A stretch of 64,000 bases of DNA from B18-G4 sp032250805 (lineage in GTDB: Bacteria > Bacteroidota > Bacteroidia > Bacteroidales > B18-G4), in the NCBI GenBank assembly GCA_032250805.1, contig JAVVEM010000004.1:54804-118803 (forward strand), written 5' to 3'. Positions 7,959 through 16,819 of the stretch are shown here, in pieces. Each line of letters opens with the position of its first letter. The stretch's first letter is position 1. The notes under the pieces were generated by a model. The model was not told where the DNA came from, did no database searches, and worked only from the letters and a program-made list of their open reading frames with translations. A program made the translations under genes and the position numbers.

Positions 7959-9539
7959 ATGCGAAAAAAAGTTGATTTTCTGGTTGTAGGTTCAGGAATA
8001 GCGGGCTTGATCTATGCCCTGAAGGTGGCTGATCATGGAAAAGTTTGCATCCTAACCAAAGCCGATGTTGAGGAAAGTGCAACAAAATACGCACAGGGAG
8101 GTATTGCAGCAGTTATGTACACCCCCGACACCTATGAAAAGCACATTATTGATACGATTTCGGCAGGCGACGGGCTTAACAACAAGAGCATCGTTGAAAT
8201 TACAATCAGAGAATCTACAGCCCGCATCAGAGAACTTATCGAATGGGGGGCACAATTCGATCTGAATGAGGAGGGCGATTATGACCTTGCCAGGGAGGGC
8301 GGACACTCCGAAAAAAGGATATTTCATCATAAAGACAGTACCGGCCTTGAAATAGAAAGGTCATTGATCAGTAAGATAAAAGAACATCCCAACATTGAGA
8401 TGCTCGAAAACCATTTTGCCATAGATCTTATTACACAGCACCATTTGGGCATTGATGTTAAGCGAAAAGATACGAATATTGCCTGTTACGGGATATATTC
8501 GATGGATATGAAGACGGGCGAGATCATTACTTTTCTGGCCAAGAAGACCATGCTGGCTACCGGTGGAGCAGGAAATGTATACAGCAACACAACAAATCCG
8601 CATATTGCCACAGGCGATGGCATTGCCATGGCCTATCGTGCCAAGGCGAAGGTAGAAAACATGGAGTTTATACAATTCCATCCCACCTCGCTTTACCACC
8701 CGAAAGAAAAACCTTCTTTTCTTATAACAGAAGCACTCAGGGGTTTTGGAGCCGTACTCAGGACGACCAGGGGTCAGGAGTTTATGCACAAATACGATGA
8801 TCGGAAGTCGCTTGCTCCCAGGGATATTGTTGCGAGAGCAATTGATAGTGAAATGAAACTATCGGGCGATGAGCATGTCTACCTCGATGCCACCCATATC
8901 GACAAGGACGATCTCATCAATAATTTTCCGCGTATATATGCCAAATGCCTCAGCCTGGGGATCGATATCACCCACGAAATGATACCAGTCGTACCCTCGG
9001 CGCATTACATATGCGGAGGTGTTAAGGTGGATGAATACGGACGCAGTTCATTGATCAATCTTTATGCTTCAGGCGAATGCGCCAGCACAGGTTTGCATGG
9101 AGCCAACCGTTTGGCATCAAATTCGTTGCTTGAGTCGGCAGTATTTTCACACCGTGCCAGCCTCGATGCAATAGAGGATATCCAAAATATTGGTTTTGAA
9201 GATGATGTTCCTGACTGGAACGCGGAAGGCACTGTTCTCAACGAGGAACTCATCCTCATTACGCAATCGCTAAAAGAGTTGCGTTCGATCATGAGCAGCT
9301 ATGTGGGCATTGTTCGCTCCAACCTTCGCCTGAAGCGGGCGCTCGACAGGCTGGAGATCATAAACCGGGAAACGGAAGACCTTTACACCAAATCCATTCT
9401 GACCGTTGACATTTGCGAATTGCGTAACATGATCAATGTGGGTTACCTCATTATAAAAATGGCCATGTTAAGAAAAGAAAGCCGGGGATTGCATTATTCG
9501 CTTGATTACCCGAAGGAGATCCTTAACGGCACACAATAA
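7959..9539 (+). CDS. nadB: L-aspartate oxidase
   Basis: A 526-residue FAD enzyme that oxidises L-aspartate to iminoaspartate, the first step of de novo NAD synthesis with NadA. The N-terminal dinucleotide fold shows VVGSGIAGLIYALK and is followed by ATKYAQGGIAAV. Further motifs are TGGAGNVYSNTTNP, EFIQFHPTSLY and the C-terminal SGECASTGLHGANRLASNSLLE, all typical of NadB rather than succinate dehydrogenase. The open frame extends into sucB, but the ATG at 7959 gives the standard MRKKVDFLVVG start, 10 bases after sucB. nadA and nadC are not in the window. Its place in the 2-oxoglutarate dehydrogenase operon is uncommon. Confidence 0.95.
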   Translation: MRKKVDFLVVGSGIAGLIYALKVADHGKVCILTKADVEESATKYAQGGIAAVMYTPDTYEKHIIDTISAGDGLNNKSIVEITIRESTARIRELIEWGAQFDLNEEGDYDLAREGGHSEKRIFHHKDSTGLEIERSLISKIKEHPNIEMLENHFAIDLITQHHLGIDVKRKDTNIACYGIYSMDMKTGEIITFLAKKTMLATGGAGNVYSNTTNPHIATGDGIAMAYRAKAKVENMEFIQFHPTSLYHPKEKPSFLITEALRGFGAVLRTTRGQEFMHKYDDRKSLAPRDIVARAIDSEMKLSGDEHVYLDATHIDKDDLINNFPRIYAKCLSLGIDITHEMIPVVPSAHYICGGVKVDEYGRSSLINLYASGECASTGLHGANRLASNSLLESAVFSHRASLDAIEDIQNIGFEDDVPDWNAEGTVLNEELILITQSLKELRSIMSSYVGIVRSNLRLKRALDRLEIINRETEDLYTKSILTVDICELRNMINVGYLIIKMAMLRKESRGLHYSLDYPKEILNGTQ

Positions 9540-9556
9540 GAACAAAAACATTAGTT

Positions 9557-10069
9557 ATGGCACTCATTAAAACCCTCAGGGGCATAAAACCCATTATTGG
9601 CGAGGAGTGTTTCCTTGCAGATAACGCCACCATCATTGGCGAAGTAGTGATGGGCGATCATTGCAGTATATGGTTCAATGCGGTGGTCCGGGGTGATGTA
9701 ACATACATACATATCGGCAACAACGTTAATATTCAGGACGGCGTGATGGTGCATGGTACCTATAAAAAAGCGGCCGTCGAAATTGGCAATAATGTTTCGA
9801 TTGCCCACCATGCCATTGTGCACGGATGCACAATACAGGACAATGTACTTATCGGCATGGGGGCCATCATTATGGATCACGCAATTATAGAGAGCAACAG
9901 CATTGTTGCAGCCGGAGCACTTGTGTCGAAAGGTACTGTGGTTGAATCAGGCAGTGTTTACGCCGGGGTGCCGGCAAAAAAGATCAAGGATATCGACAGG
10001 GCGCTGCTCGAGGGCGAGATCGAACGTATTGCCAACAGTTACAGGATGTATGCCGGCTGGTATAAATAG
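9557..10069 (+). CDS. Gamma-class carbonic anhydrase family protein
   Basis: A 170-residue left-handed beta-helix protein built from hexapeptide repeats, of the YrdA/PaaY/gamma carbonic anhydrase family. Metal-ligand histidines are visible in VMVHGTY and in AHHAIVHGC, consistent with a Zn or Fe site at a trimer interface. The N-terminal FLADNATIIGEV and the C-terminal VPAKKIKDID are typical of this family. It lies 17 bases after nadB, so it is probably the last gene of the sucA operon. Members of this family are variably active as carbonic anhydrases. A role in handling the CO2 released by the neighbouring dehydrogenase is only a suggestion from position. Confidence 0.88.
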   Translation: MALIKTLRGIKPIIGEECFLADNATIIGEVVMGDHCSIWFNAVVRGDVTYIHIGNNVNIQDGVMVHGTYKKAAVEIGNNVSIAHHAIVHGCTIQDNVLIGMGAIIMDHAIIESNSIVAAGALVSKGTVVESGSVYAGVPAKKIKDIDRALLEGEIERIANSYRMYAGWYK

Positions 10070-10078
10070 AACAAAAAA

Positions 10079-10105
10079 CCCCGCATTTCTGCAGGGCTTT
10101 CTTTA
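10079..10105. terminator. Terminator between gamma-CA gene and ompH
   Basis: CCC-C-GCA, TTTC loop, TGC-A-GGG makes a short hairpin with one mismatch, followed by a T-rich stretch on the plus strand. It is preceded by a run of A, so it could serve both converging transcripts. Confidence 0.6.
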
Positions 10106-10122
10106 AATTTTTATGGTCCGGC

Positions 10123-10635
10123 CTAGAGGCCCATTTTTGCCCTTACAAGGGGGAGGATATCTTCGCCTGCTTCATAATAAAGCACGGTACCCATACTCAC
10201 ATCAAGAATATACGTAAATCCATTGGCACGGGCGACCTCGTCGATAGCATTCTTTGCTTTAGTAATTAAGGGATTGTAGAGCTTTTGCTGTTTTGCACCA
10301 AAGTCCTGCTCGGCCCCTTGCTGAAATTCGTTGATCCTCGTTTCCAGGTCGGCAATTTCGCGTTCTTTGGTTTGCTTAATAATATCAGACATTCCATCGA
10401 TATTATTTGTATAGTCGGCAACCTTATTCTGATATTCCAGATACATTGCCCCAATCTGTTCTTCAAGAGAACGTTGGTAGGCAATTAACTGGGCTTCGAC
10501 TGAATCCTTTTCAGGCATCAATTCGATCAGAGCCTGTGAATCGATATAACCAATTTTTAAATTGGATTGCGACCATGCAGTTGCTGCAGCGAGCATCAGG
10601 GTCATAACCAGTGTGATTTTCAGAATGTTTTTCAT
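10123..10635 (-). CDS. OmpH/Skp-family periplasmic chaperone
   Basis: A 170-residue secreted protein with a signal peptide (hydrophobic segment to about residue 22, AAATAWSQS) and a mature OmpH domain starting LKIGYIDSQALIELMPE. A long charged coiled-coil region spans roughly 50-120, and the C-terminus carries the IDEVARANGFTYILDVS strand. Skp-type chaperones hold unfolded outer-membrane proteins in the periplasm for delivery to BamA. It is the last gene of the bamA-ompH-ompH set and is paralogous to the gene upstream. Confidence 0.9.
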   Translation of the reverse strand: MKNILKITLVMTLMLAAATAWSQSNLKIGYIDSQALIELMPEKDSVEAQLIAYQRSLEEQIGAMYLEYQNKVADYTNNIDGMSDIIKQTKEREIADLETRINEFQQGAEQDFGAKQQKLYNPLITKAKNAIDEVARANGFTYILDVSMGTVLYYEAGEDILPLVRAKMGL

Positions 10636-10755
10636 CTTATTTTTCTATATTATTATTGCTCAATTTGGCGCAAATGTAGGGAATAATTCTTTTCAATCGC
10701 AAATAATCATATCATTAATACGGCAATTTGTATCAACTAAGGATATCATTTGCCA

Positions 10756-11394
10756 CTAACGATTCTTTTGCTGCTCGAGCATCTTATTGGCATTTCTGCT
10801 GTTGGCCCCCGGACTTGCCGAAGAAGATGAAGAGCTACCGCCTGCTCCCGGTCGCCTGCGGTCTTCGCGGCGTACGGTTTGCATCACCGTACCTACTTCG
10901 TCAAGCACATCATCCGACAGGTCGAACTTGGGCTGGGCAAACAAAATAGTAAGGCTGCCGGCTTTATCAAACACAAATGCATAGTTGTTTGACATTGCTA
11001 TTTCTTCGATGGCATTATATACTTTTTCCTGGATAGGCTGGACCAGTTCCTGCCGTTTCTTAAAGAGGTCGCCTTCGCGGCCAAAGCGCTGTTTTTGCAA
11101 TTCTTTGGCAGCTTTTTCTTTCTTTATTATTTCATTCTCGCGTTGCCTCTTCATATCTTCAGGAAGCAATACTGCTTCAGCCTGATATTGTTTATACAAC
11201 TCATCAACTTCAGCAAATTTCTCTTCTATTTCTTTTTGCCACTGAATGGAAAATTCGTCGAGGATGTCGAGAGCATCCTGATATTCAGGTATATTTTCAA
11301 GAATGTAGTCAGAATCGACGTAGGCATATTTTTGTGCCTGTGTTACTGCGAATGCCGATATCAATACGGCCATTGTCAAGATCAGTTTTTTCAT
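10756..11394 (-). CDS. OmpH/Skp-family periplasmic chaperone with Ser-rich tail
   Basis: A 212-residue OmpH-family protein with a signal peptide (to about residue 20, ending VTQAQ) and a mature start KYAYVDSDYILENIPEYQ. It continues with a coiled-coil arm of Lys/Glu-rich heptads and the IEEIAMSNNYAFVFDK strand. Unlike the next gene it carries about 40 extra C-terminal residues that are low complexity: an Arg-rich patch, PGAGG, then a run of serines and an Asn/Gln-rich end. The role as a chaperone for outer-membrane proteins is inferred from the family and from bamA immediately upstream (69-base gap). Confidence 0.9.
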   Translation of the reverse strand: MKKLILTMAVLISAFAVTQAQKYAYVDSDYILENIPEYQDALDILDEFSIQWQKEIEEKFAEVDELYKQYQAEAVLLPEDMKRQRENEIIKKEKAAKELQKQRFGREGDLFKKRQELVQPIQEKVYNAIEEIAMSNNYAFVFDKAGSLTILFAQPKFDLSDDVLDEVGTVMQTVRREDRRRPGAGGSSSSSSASPGANSRNANKMLEQQKNR

Positions 11395-11463
11395 TTGTTT
11401 TTCCTCCGATGTTTATTTCAAGCTAACACAAAAAACCTGCCATAATTGTTTTTCATGTTCATT

Positions 11464-14145
11464 TTAATCGATTGATTGGTTAATAGAAAAGTGGAATTGT
11501 CCGCCATTGGCTCCGGGCAGGCCGGGGACTTCATCAAATCCGTAGCCCCAGTCGAGGCCCAGCATACCAAACATGGGCAAGAATACACGCAAGCCAATTC
11601 CTGCCGAACGATACAGGTCGAAAGGATTAAACTCGGGGTGATAAAGCCATGACTTACCGGCCTCAAGAAATCCCAAAGCATAAATGGTGGCAGAAGGATT
11701 AAGTGATAAGGGGTATCTTAATTCGAGTGTATATTTGCTATATACCGTACCGCCAATATTCCTGTCGCGGTAATAAAAAGGTGTAAGTGTTTCGTTTCCA
11801 TAGCCGCGCATGCCGATAATCTCCCTGCCATCAAGGTTATTATAGCCCGACAGTCCGTCGCCACCAAGGTAAAAGCGCTCAAAAGGAGTAACACCGATAT
11901 CGCTGTTGTATGCCGACAGGAAACCAAATTTGAGCCGGCCCATGAGAACCAGTTTTGGCGCTGCCTCGAGGAAATAGGTTGCCTCGAATTTCCACTTATG
12001 GTACTCGATCCACTGATATTTTTTGTTTTCCGTCATGCTTGAATAATCAGCATTGCTAAAAGCTGAATATGGCGGGGTTAATTCAAGCGAGAGCGAAAGG
12101 TTGGAACCGGTTCTGGGATAAATATAGCTGGGAGCGGTAGAGTTTCTCCCCAGTACAATATTATAATTAAAGTTATTGTATGTTCCTGATCCGTCGCCAA
12201 AAGTAAAAATGGTGGTATACTGGTAAAGGTCATAGCGCTGCAGGTTGACGGCCTGGTAGAGGGTAAAGAAATCGTCGGGCCACTTCAGGCGCTGACCCAA
12301 TCCGAATGTAAGTCCATTGATCTTAAAATATGCCCTGTTGGGATCACTTTTTGGCAAACCGTTGGAATAAAGCGAATGGTAGTATGATACGCTAAAGGCA
12401 TTGGGTTTCCGGCCTCCAAGCCAGGGTTCGGTAAAAGAAGCGCTATAGCTGATATATCCTCTTCCGTAACTTTGCACACGCACGGAAAGTTTTTGTCCGT
12501 CGCCGGAGGGTATGGGTTTCCAGGCACCTTTGGTAAAGAAGTTCCTGAGGCTGAAATTATTAAATGAAACACCCAGCGTACCAATGATGCGGCCATATCC
12601 CCATCCACCTGAGAGCTCGATCTGGTCGGCAGAAGTCTCTTCAACAGAATAGATAATATCTACGGTGCCGTCTTCCGGATTGGGGACAATATCGGGGCTG
12701 ATGGTTTCAGGGTTAAAGTACCTTAACTGACCAAGTTCGCGCACGGTACGGATCACTGCCTCCCTGCTGAATAATTCGCCGGGCCGGGTTTTTATCTCAC
12801 GGATCACCACGTGGTCGTTGGTCTTGGTATTACCTTTCACCTCCACTTTACGGATGGTAGCCTGTTTGCCTTCCCTGATCCTGATCTCAAGGTCGATCGA
12901 GTCGTTTTCGATCAAAACTTCAACAGGTTCGGCATTAAAGAACAGGTAACCCTCGTTCATATATATCGAGCTAACATCAAAGCCGTTGGGGTTGAACAGC
13001 AGATTGGTGGTCAGTAATTCTTTATTGTAAATATCGCCTTTTTGAATACGCAGTACATTGTTCAAATACTCACTTGAATATTTTGTGTTCCCTACCCAGG
13101 TAATATTCCGGAAATAATATTGATTCCCTTCATCGATCCATATATCTATATTGAGGCTGCCATCAGGATTGCGCGAGATGCTATCGCGGAGGATCTTTGC
13201 ATCCCTGTAACCTACTTCATTATATTTATTGATAAGCTTTACCAGGTCGTCCTGATAGTTTTCCTCAATGAATTTTGACGATTTAAATATCCTGAAACGG
13301 AAGGTGTTGTTCGCATACGATTGAAAATCCTCGATCATTTTGGGAAACTTTAACCGGAGAGCATCCCAGACGGCATCAACAAGTAGTTGGTCGAGCCCGT
13401 AAAGAGGTCTGAAAAGCCCCTTTTCCTTTGTTTCCTTGAAAGCGGCTTTTACTTTCTGTGCAGAAAGATATTCATTGCCATGAATATTTATCGCGTATAT
13501 CCTTACCCTTTCATTCTTTTCAACATTAATCTCCAGGATCACATTATTCGGTTTGCTGGTGTCGGGGATCTGGGCAATATCAACTTCAGCATCCAGAAAG
13601 CCTTTTCCGCTGTAGTAGTCCGTAATAATATTTTGAATCCGTATAAGCAGATTATCCGTAACAACATCTCCCCTTGTAATGCGCATATCATCACGCAGGG
13701 TTTCAGCTTCCGATTTACGTACGCCTTTAAATGCAAATTTTGTAAGACGCGGGCGTTCGAGCAGGTAAATATCCAGAAAGATCATATCTCCCTGAATCCT
13801 GCTGGCTATGATCCTGATATCTTCAAAAAGCCCCTGATCCCATAATTTTTTAATGGCATTGGTAATGTCCTCACCGGGAACCTCCACCCTGCTACCTATC
13901 TTCAGGCCTGAGAGCATAATAAGCACGTTTGCATCGAGGTATTCGACACCGGATACAGTAATGCCTCCAATTTCATATTTTTTCGGGGAGGAATAATCGA
14001 TCACTTCCAGATCATCACCAACACTTACCTGCCCAAAAACCGGCAGCAATATAAATAAAGCTGCAACCAGGGCAATAATCCGGAAAAACGAAGTTTTGCA
14101 GAAGACGTTCTTCAACCCTGTTTTTTTTATAATTTTTCTTCTCAT
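11464..14145 (-). CDS. bamA: Outer membrane protein assembly factor BamA
   Basis: An 893-residue Omp85 protein that inserts beta-barrel proteins into the outer membrane. After a signal peptide (about 1-39, ending LPVFGQ) there is a series of POTRA domains over roughly 50-470. Examples are YEIGGITVSGVEYLDANVL near the start and IRKVEVKGNTKTNDHVVIREI near 430. The C-terminal barrel (about 490-893) contains the GGDGLSGYNNLDG and RGYGNETLTP segments typical of the Bacteroidota form. The protein ends in SID rather than a terminal aromatic residue. Gene order uppS-bamA-ompH-ompH supports the call; the gap to uppS is 6 bases. Confidence 0.95.
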   Translation of the reverse strand: MRRKIIKKTGLKNVFCKTSFFRIIALVAALFILLPVFGQVSVGDDLEVIDYSSPKKYEIGGITVSGVEYLDANVLIMLSGLKIGSRVEVPGEDITNAIKKLWDQGLFEDIRIIASRIQGDMIFLDIYLLERPRLTKFAFKGVRKSEAETLRDDMRITRGDVVTDNLLIRIQNIITDYYSGKGFLDAEVDIAQIPDTSKPNNVILEINVEKNERVRIYAINIHGNEYLSAQKVKAAFKETKEKGLFRPLYGLDQLLVDAVWDALRLKFPKMIEDFQSYANNTFRFRIFKSSKFIEENYQDDLVKLINKYNEVGYRDAKILRDSISRNPDGSLNIDIWIDEGNQYYFRNITWVGNTKYSSEYLNNVLRIQKGDIYNKELLTTNLLFNPNGFDVSSIYMNEGYLFFNAEPVEVLIENDSIDLEIRIREGKQATIRKVEVKGNTKTNDHVVIREIKTRPGELFSREAVIRTVRELGQLRYFNPETISPDIVPNPEDGTVDIIYSVEETSADQIELSGGWGYGRIIGTLGVSFNNFSLRNFFTKGAWKPIPSGDGQKLSVRVQSYGRGYISYSASFTEPWLGGRKPNAFSVSYYHSLYSNGLPKSDPNRAYFKINGLTFGLGQRLKWPDDFFTLYQAVNLQRYDLYQYTTIFTFGDGSGTYNNFNYNIVLGRNSTAPSYIYPRTGSNLSLSLELTPPYSAFSNADYSSMTENKKYQWIEYHKWKFEATYFLEAAPKLVLMGRLKFGFLSAYNSDIGVTPFERFYLGGDGLSGYNNLDGREIIGMRGYGNETLTPFYYRDRNIGGTVYSKYTLELRYPLSLNPSATIYALGFLEAGKSWLYHPEFNPFDLYRSAGIGLRVFLPMFGMLGLDWGYGFDEVPGLPGANGGQFHFSINQSID

Positions 14146-14151
14146 CCCTGC

Positions 14152-14913
14152 TTAGTCTGCTTTTAATTGTTCACTTGTTTTTCCAAACCTTCTTTCTCTT
14201 GCCTGAAAGTCGATGATGGCATGATAGAGGTCATCTTTCCTAAAATCAGGCCACAATTTACCGGTAAAATACAGCTCGGCATATGCAATCTGCCAGAGCA
14301 AAAAATTACTGATCCTGTACTCGCCAGAAGTACGTATAAGGAGTTCGGGGTCGGGCATATTTTTTGTTTCAAGAAAAGTGGCAAAAAGGTCTGTGTTTAT
14401 ATCTTTTGCATCCAGTTTTCCCATTTTCAGTTCTTCAGCCATTCCTCTGACTGCCTTTAGTATCTCCCACCTTGCGCTGTATGAAAGGGCCAGCACGAGT
14501 GTCATTCGGGTATTGCCGGCGGTTTTTATCATTGCTTTTTCAAGTTGCTTGCGCGTACTTGCAGGAAGGCTTTCCAGATCGCCAATAGCTTCGAGGCGAA
14601 TATTATTTTTTGTCAATGTTTTAACTTCCTTATTGATGGTTTGCAGGAGCAGGGTCATAAGGGCATCAGTCTCAAACTTCGGCCTGTTCCAGTTTTCTGT
14701 CGAAAAGGCATAAAGCGTCAGATATTCGATTCCCAGTTCAGCTGCTGCTTCTGTAGTTTCCCTCACCGAAGTAACACCATTCTGATGGCCAAAAGTCCGT
14801 GGTTTTCCGCGCTGCCGTGCCCAGCGTCCATTGCCATCCATGATGATGGCAACGTGCCTGGGCAGGCGCTCAGGGTCAATACGGTTTACGAGATCGATCG
14901 ATTCTTTTGGCAT
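14152..14913 (-). CDS. uppS: Isoprenyl transferase (undecaprenyl diphosphate synthase)
   Basis: A cis-prenyltransferase that builds undecaprenyl diphosphate for cell-wall and glycan lipid carriers. IIMDGNGRWARQRGKPRTFGH, YAFSTENWNRP and LLIRTSGEYRISNFLLWQIAYAEL are hallmark segments for pyrophosphate and isopentenyl diphosphate binding and catalysis. The frame is open to a GTG at 14961, but that start would lie inside the upstream gene. The ATG at 14913 starts one base after that gene's stop codon and leaves a 253-residue protein, the usual length, so I prefer it. It is coupled upstream to the DUF6089 gene and downstream to bamA (6 bases). Confidence 0.93.
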   Translation of the reverse strand: MPKESIDLVNRIDPERLPRHVAIIMDGNGRWARQRGKPRTFGHQNGVTSVRETTEAAAELGIEYLTLYAFSTENWNRPKFETDALMTLLLQTINKEVKTLTKNNIRLEAIGDLESLPASTRKQLEKAMIKTAGNTRMTLVLALSYSARWEILKAVRGMAEELKMGKLDAKDINTDLFATFLETKNMPDPELLIRTSGEYRISNFLLWQIAYAELYFTGKLWPDFRKDDLYHAIIDFQARERRFGKTSEQLKAD

Positions 14914-14914
14914 A

Positions 14915-15721
14915 TTAGTAGTCTTCTCTAAAACCGCCGTCGTTGCAACCTCTGTTGCCACCCAAGCGGAATTTATATGTAATGCTCAACCCAAAAAACG
15001 CATACCAATCCATCGTACTTGCGTTGCCCCGGGCTATATATGGTTGATGATCCAAAGTAGGATCTGAATAATATTCTGCAGGTGTGGAAGGATTTATCGA
15101 CTCCCCGTCGAGATAATAGGTTGTACTTACATCATCTATATAATCGGTAAATGTTTTCCTGAGGCCCCATTCAACGGCAATACCAAGGCGGGTATTCAGA
15201 CTGTATTTAAATCCAATTCCGAAAGGAATGGCCAATTGTGTTGTCTGGTATGGCGATCGTCCCTCGAAACCAATGTTTTGTCCTTCAGTCCCAAGATCCC
15301 TTAGCAATATACCATCAGCTTCGGGTTCGAACATAAACACGCCAAGGCCACCAAAAATATAAGGGGCGACAAAGTTTCTCGTACTCCCGGTCCAGTAATT
15401 AAAAAAATTAAATTCGACCACAGCGGAAATATCCGTTATTTGTGAATTAAAATACATTTCCCTGTTTTCCACTGCGCCTGTTTTCCTGTCATCGCCAGCC
15501 ACTTCACCCTGCATGGCCGACAATTTTATGGCCCATCTGGCGTCGAGATTATAACGTGCAACCAGGCCATACGCAGGTTTGGTCATAAGGAAGTGAAATC
15601 CGGGGTTCAAATCGCCAAGGTAATAAGACCCACCACCAAAGATTCCAATCTCTGCGGTTTTCTGTGCGTTCAGGCCGAATGTTATCATGCCCAGAAGCAT
15701 GATCAATATTATCCTTTTCAT
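14915..15721 (-). CDS. DUF6089-family outer-membrane beta-barrel protein
   Basis: A 268-residue secreted protein beginning MKRIILIMLLGMITFGLNAQ, a clear signal peptide. The mature part starts AEIGIFGGGSYYLGDLNP and continues with alternating, aromatic-rich strands, including LVARYNLDARWAIK and FVAPYIFGGLGVFMFEP, as in small eight-stranded barrels. It matches the Bacteroidota family DUF6089, whose function is unknown. It ends one base before uppS and lies between nadK and uppS, an arrangement I recognise from other Bacteroidota, which suggests a role in envelope assembly. The upstream in-frame Met at 15748 would put nine charged residues ahead of the signal peptide and is less likely. Confidence 0.82.
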   Translation of the reverse strand: MKRIILIMLLGMITFGLNAQKTAEIGIFGGGSYYLGDLNPGFHFLMTKPAYGLVARYNLDARWAIKLSAMQGEVAGDDRKTGAVENREMYFNSQITDISAVVEFNFFNYWTGSTRNFVAPYIFGGLGVFMFEPEADGILLRDLGTEGQNIGFEGRSPYQTTQLAIPFGIGFKYSLNTRLGIAVEWGLRKTFTDYIDDVSTTYYLDGESINPSTPAEYYSDPTLDHQPYIARGNASTMDWYAFFGLSITYKFRLGGNRGCNDGGFREDY

Positions 15722-15768
15722 GTTATTCCCCAAACGCATTATTTCCAAATTTCTTATACTTTCAATAA

Positions 15769-16647
15769 TTAATTTCTCACATCAAGGCCCCATTTGAGTT
15801 TATCCCTGATGGTAGTAAAAAAATCCTTGTTTTCAATCTGAACAAGGTTGAATTTAAAATCTGCTGTTTTAAGGATCAATTCGTCACCGGAGTTAAGTAT
15901 ATCTGTTTTTGAGTCGATGCTTACCAGAAATTTTTTATCACGACCTTCCACACTGATCCTGATCTCGCTTTTATCCGACACAACAATTGGCCTGATGGTA
16001 AGATTGTGCGGTGCTATGGGGGTGATCACAAAATTCTCCGATCCGGGAGAAACGATCGGTCCGCCACTGCTCATCGAATATGCTGTTGAGCCTGTGGGAG
16101 TGGCAACGATCAATCCATCGGCCCAATAAGAGTTAAGAAAAAGATTGTCGACATAAACATGGATCACCACCAGGGCGGTTGAATCCTTCCTTGTTACTGT
16201 AAGGTCGTTCAATGCATAACTGAACTCCCCAAACAAGCCTTTTTTGCTTTCGAGTTTCAGCAGGGTTCTTTGATCGCGGGTATACTGCCCTGCCATTACC
16301 TTATCTATTGCAGGGATCAGGTCATCACATGAAATACTCGATAAAAATCCCAGGCGTCCCAGGTTTATTCCCAATACCGGTATCCCTGAGTCGCGGACCA
16401 GAGAAACAGTGTCAAGTAATGTTCCATCGCCCCCTATCGACAATACCATATCGGTATTTCCGGCAAGATCGTCATACCCCTTAAATGTATCGGTAATATC
16501 AAAAGACTTACAAATTTCGCTGATGCCGGGATAATAGGATTCATGAACCAATAGTTCGGCATCGTATTCTTTCAGTCGCCTGATAAGCCGGATGAGGTAT
16601 TCCTTATTCTTCTCCCTGATGTCTTTTCCAAATAGCGCAAGCTTCAT
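15769..16647 (-). CDS. nadK: NAD kinase
   Basis: A 292-residue ATP-NAD kinase that makes NADP from NAD. The signature GGDGT occurs at 72-76, followed by IPVLGINLGRLGFL. The NE/D-type segment NDLTVTRKD and the C-terminal ADGLIVATPTGSTAYSMSSGGPI complete the family pattern. It begins the block nadK-DUF6089-uppS-bamA-ompH-ompH; the 172 bases upstream separate it from the BamA/TamA-like gene. The 47-base gap to the DUF6089 start suggests co-transcription. Confidence 0.96.
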   Translation of the reverse strand: MKLALFGKDIREKNKEYLIRLIRRLKEYDAELLVHESYYPGISEICKSFDITDTFKGYDDLAGNTDMVLSIGGDGTLLDTVSLVRDSGIPVLGINLGRLGFLSSISCDDLIPAIDKVMAGQYTRDQRTLLKLESKKGLFGEFSYALNDLTVTRKDSTALVVIHVYVDNLFLNSYWADGLIVATPTGSTAYSMSSGGPIVSPGSENFVITPIAPHNLTIRPIVVSDKSEIRISVEGRDKKFLVSIDSKTDILNSGDELILKTADFKFNLVQIENKDFFTTIRDKLKWGLDVRN

Positions 16648-16819
16648 TGCCTGATATGCTGATATTTATAAAAATCTTTGCAAGTTTACAAAAATACGGG
16701 AATTAACGAACATGGGCTTAACAATAATTAACAAATCTCATTCAAACTGAATCAATTATGTTATTATACTCTACGACTGCATGTTAAGAAGAAGATGAAG
16801 AACAGAAAGGCACAAGCAC

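Noticed and set aside
14914..14961. Longer N-terminus for uppS starting at GTG 14961
   Set aside because: It would overlap the end of the DUF6089 gene; the ATG at 14913 follows that stop by one base and gives the usual protein length.
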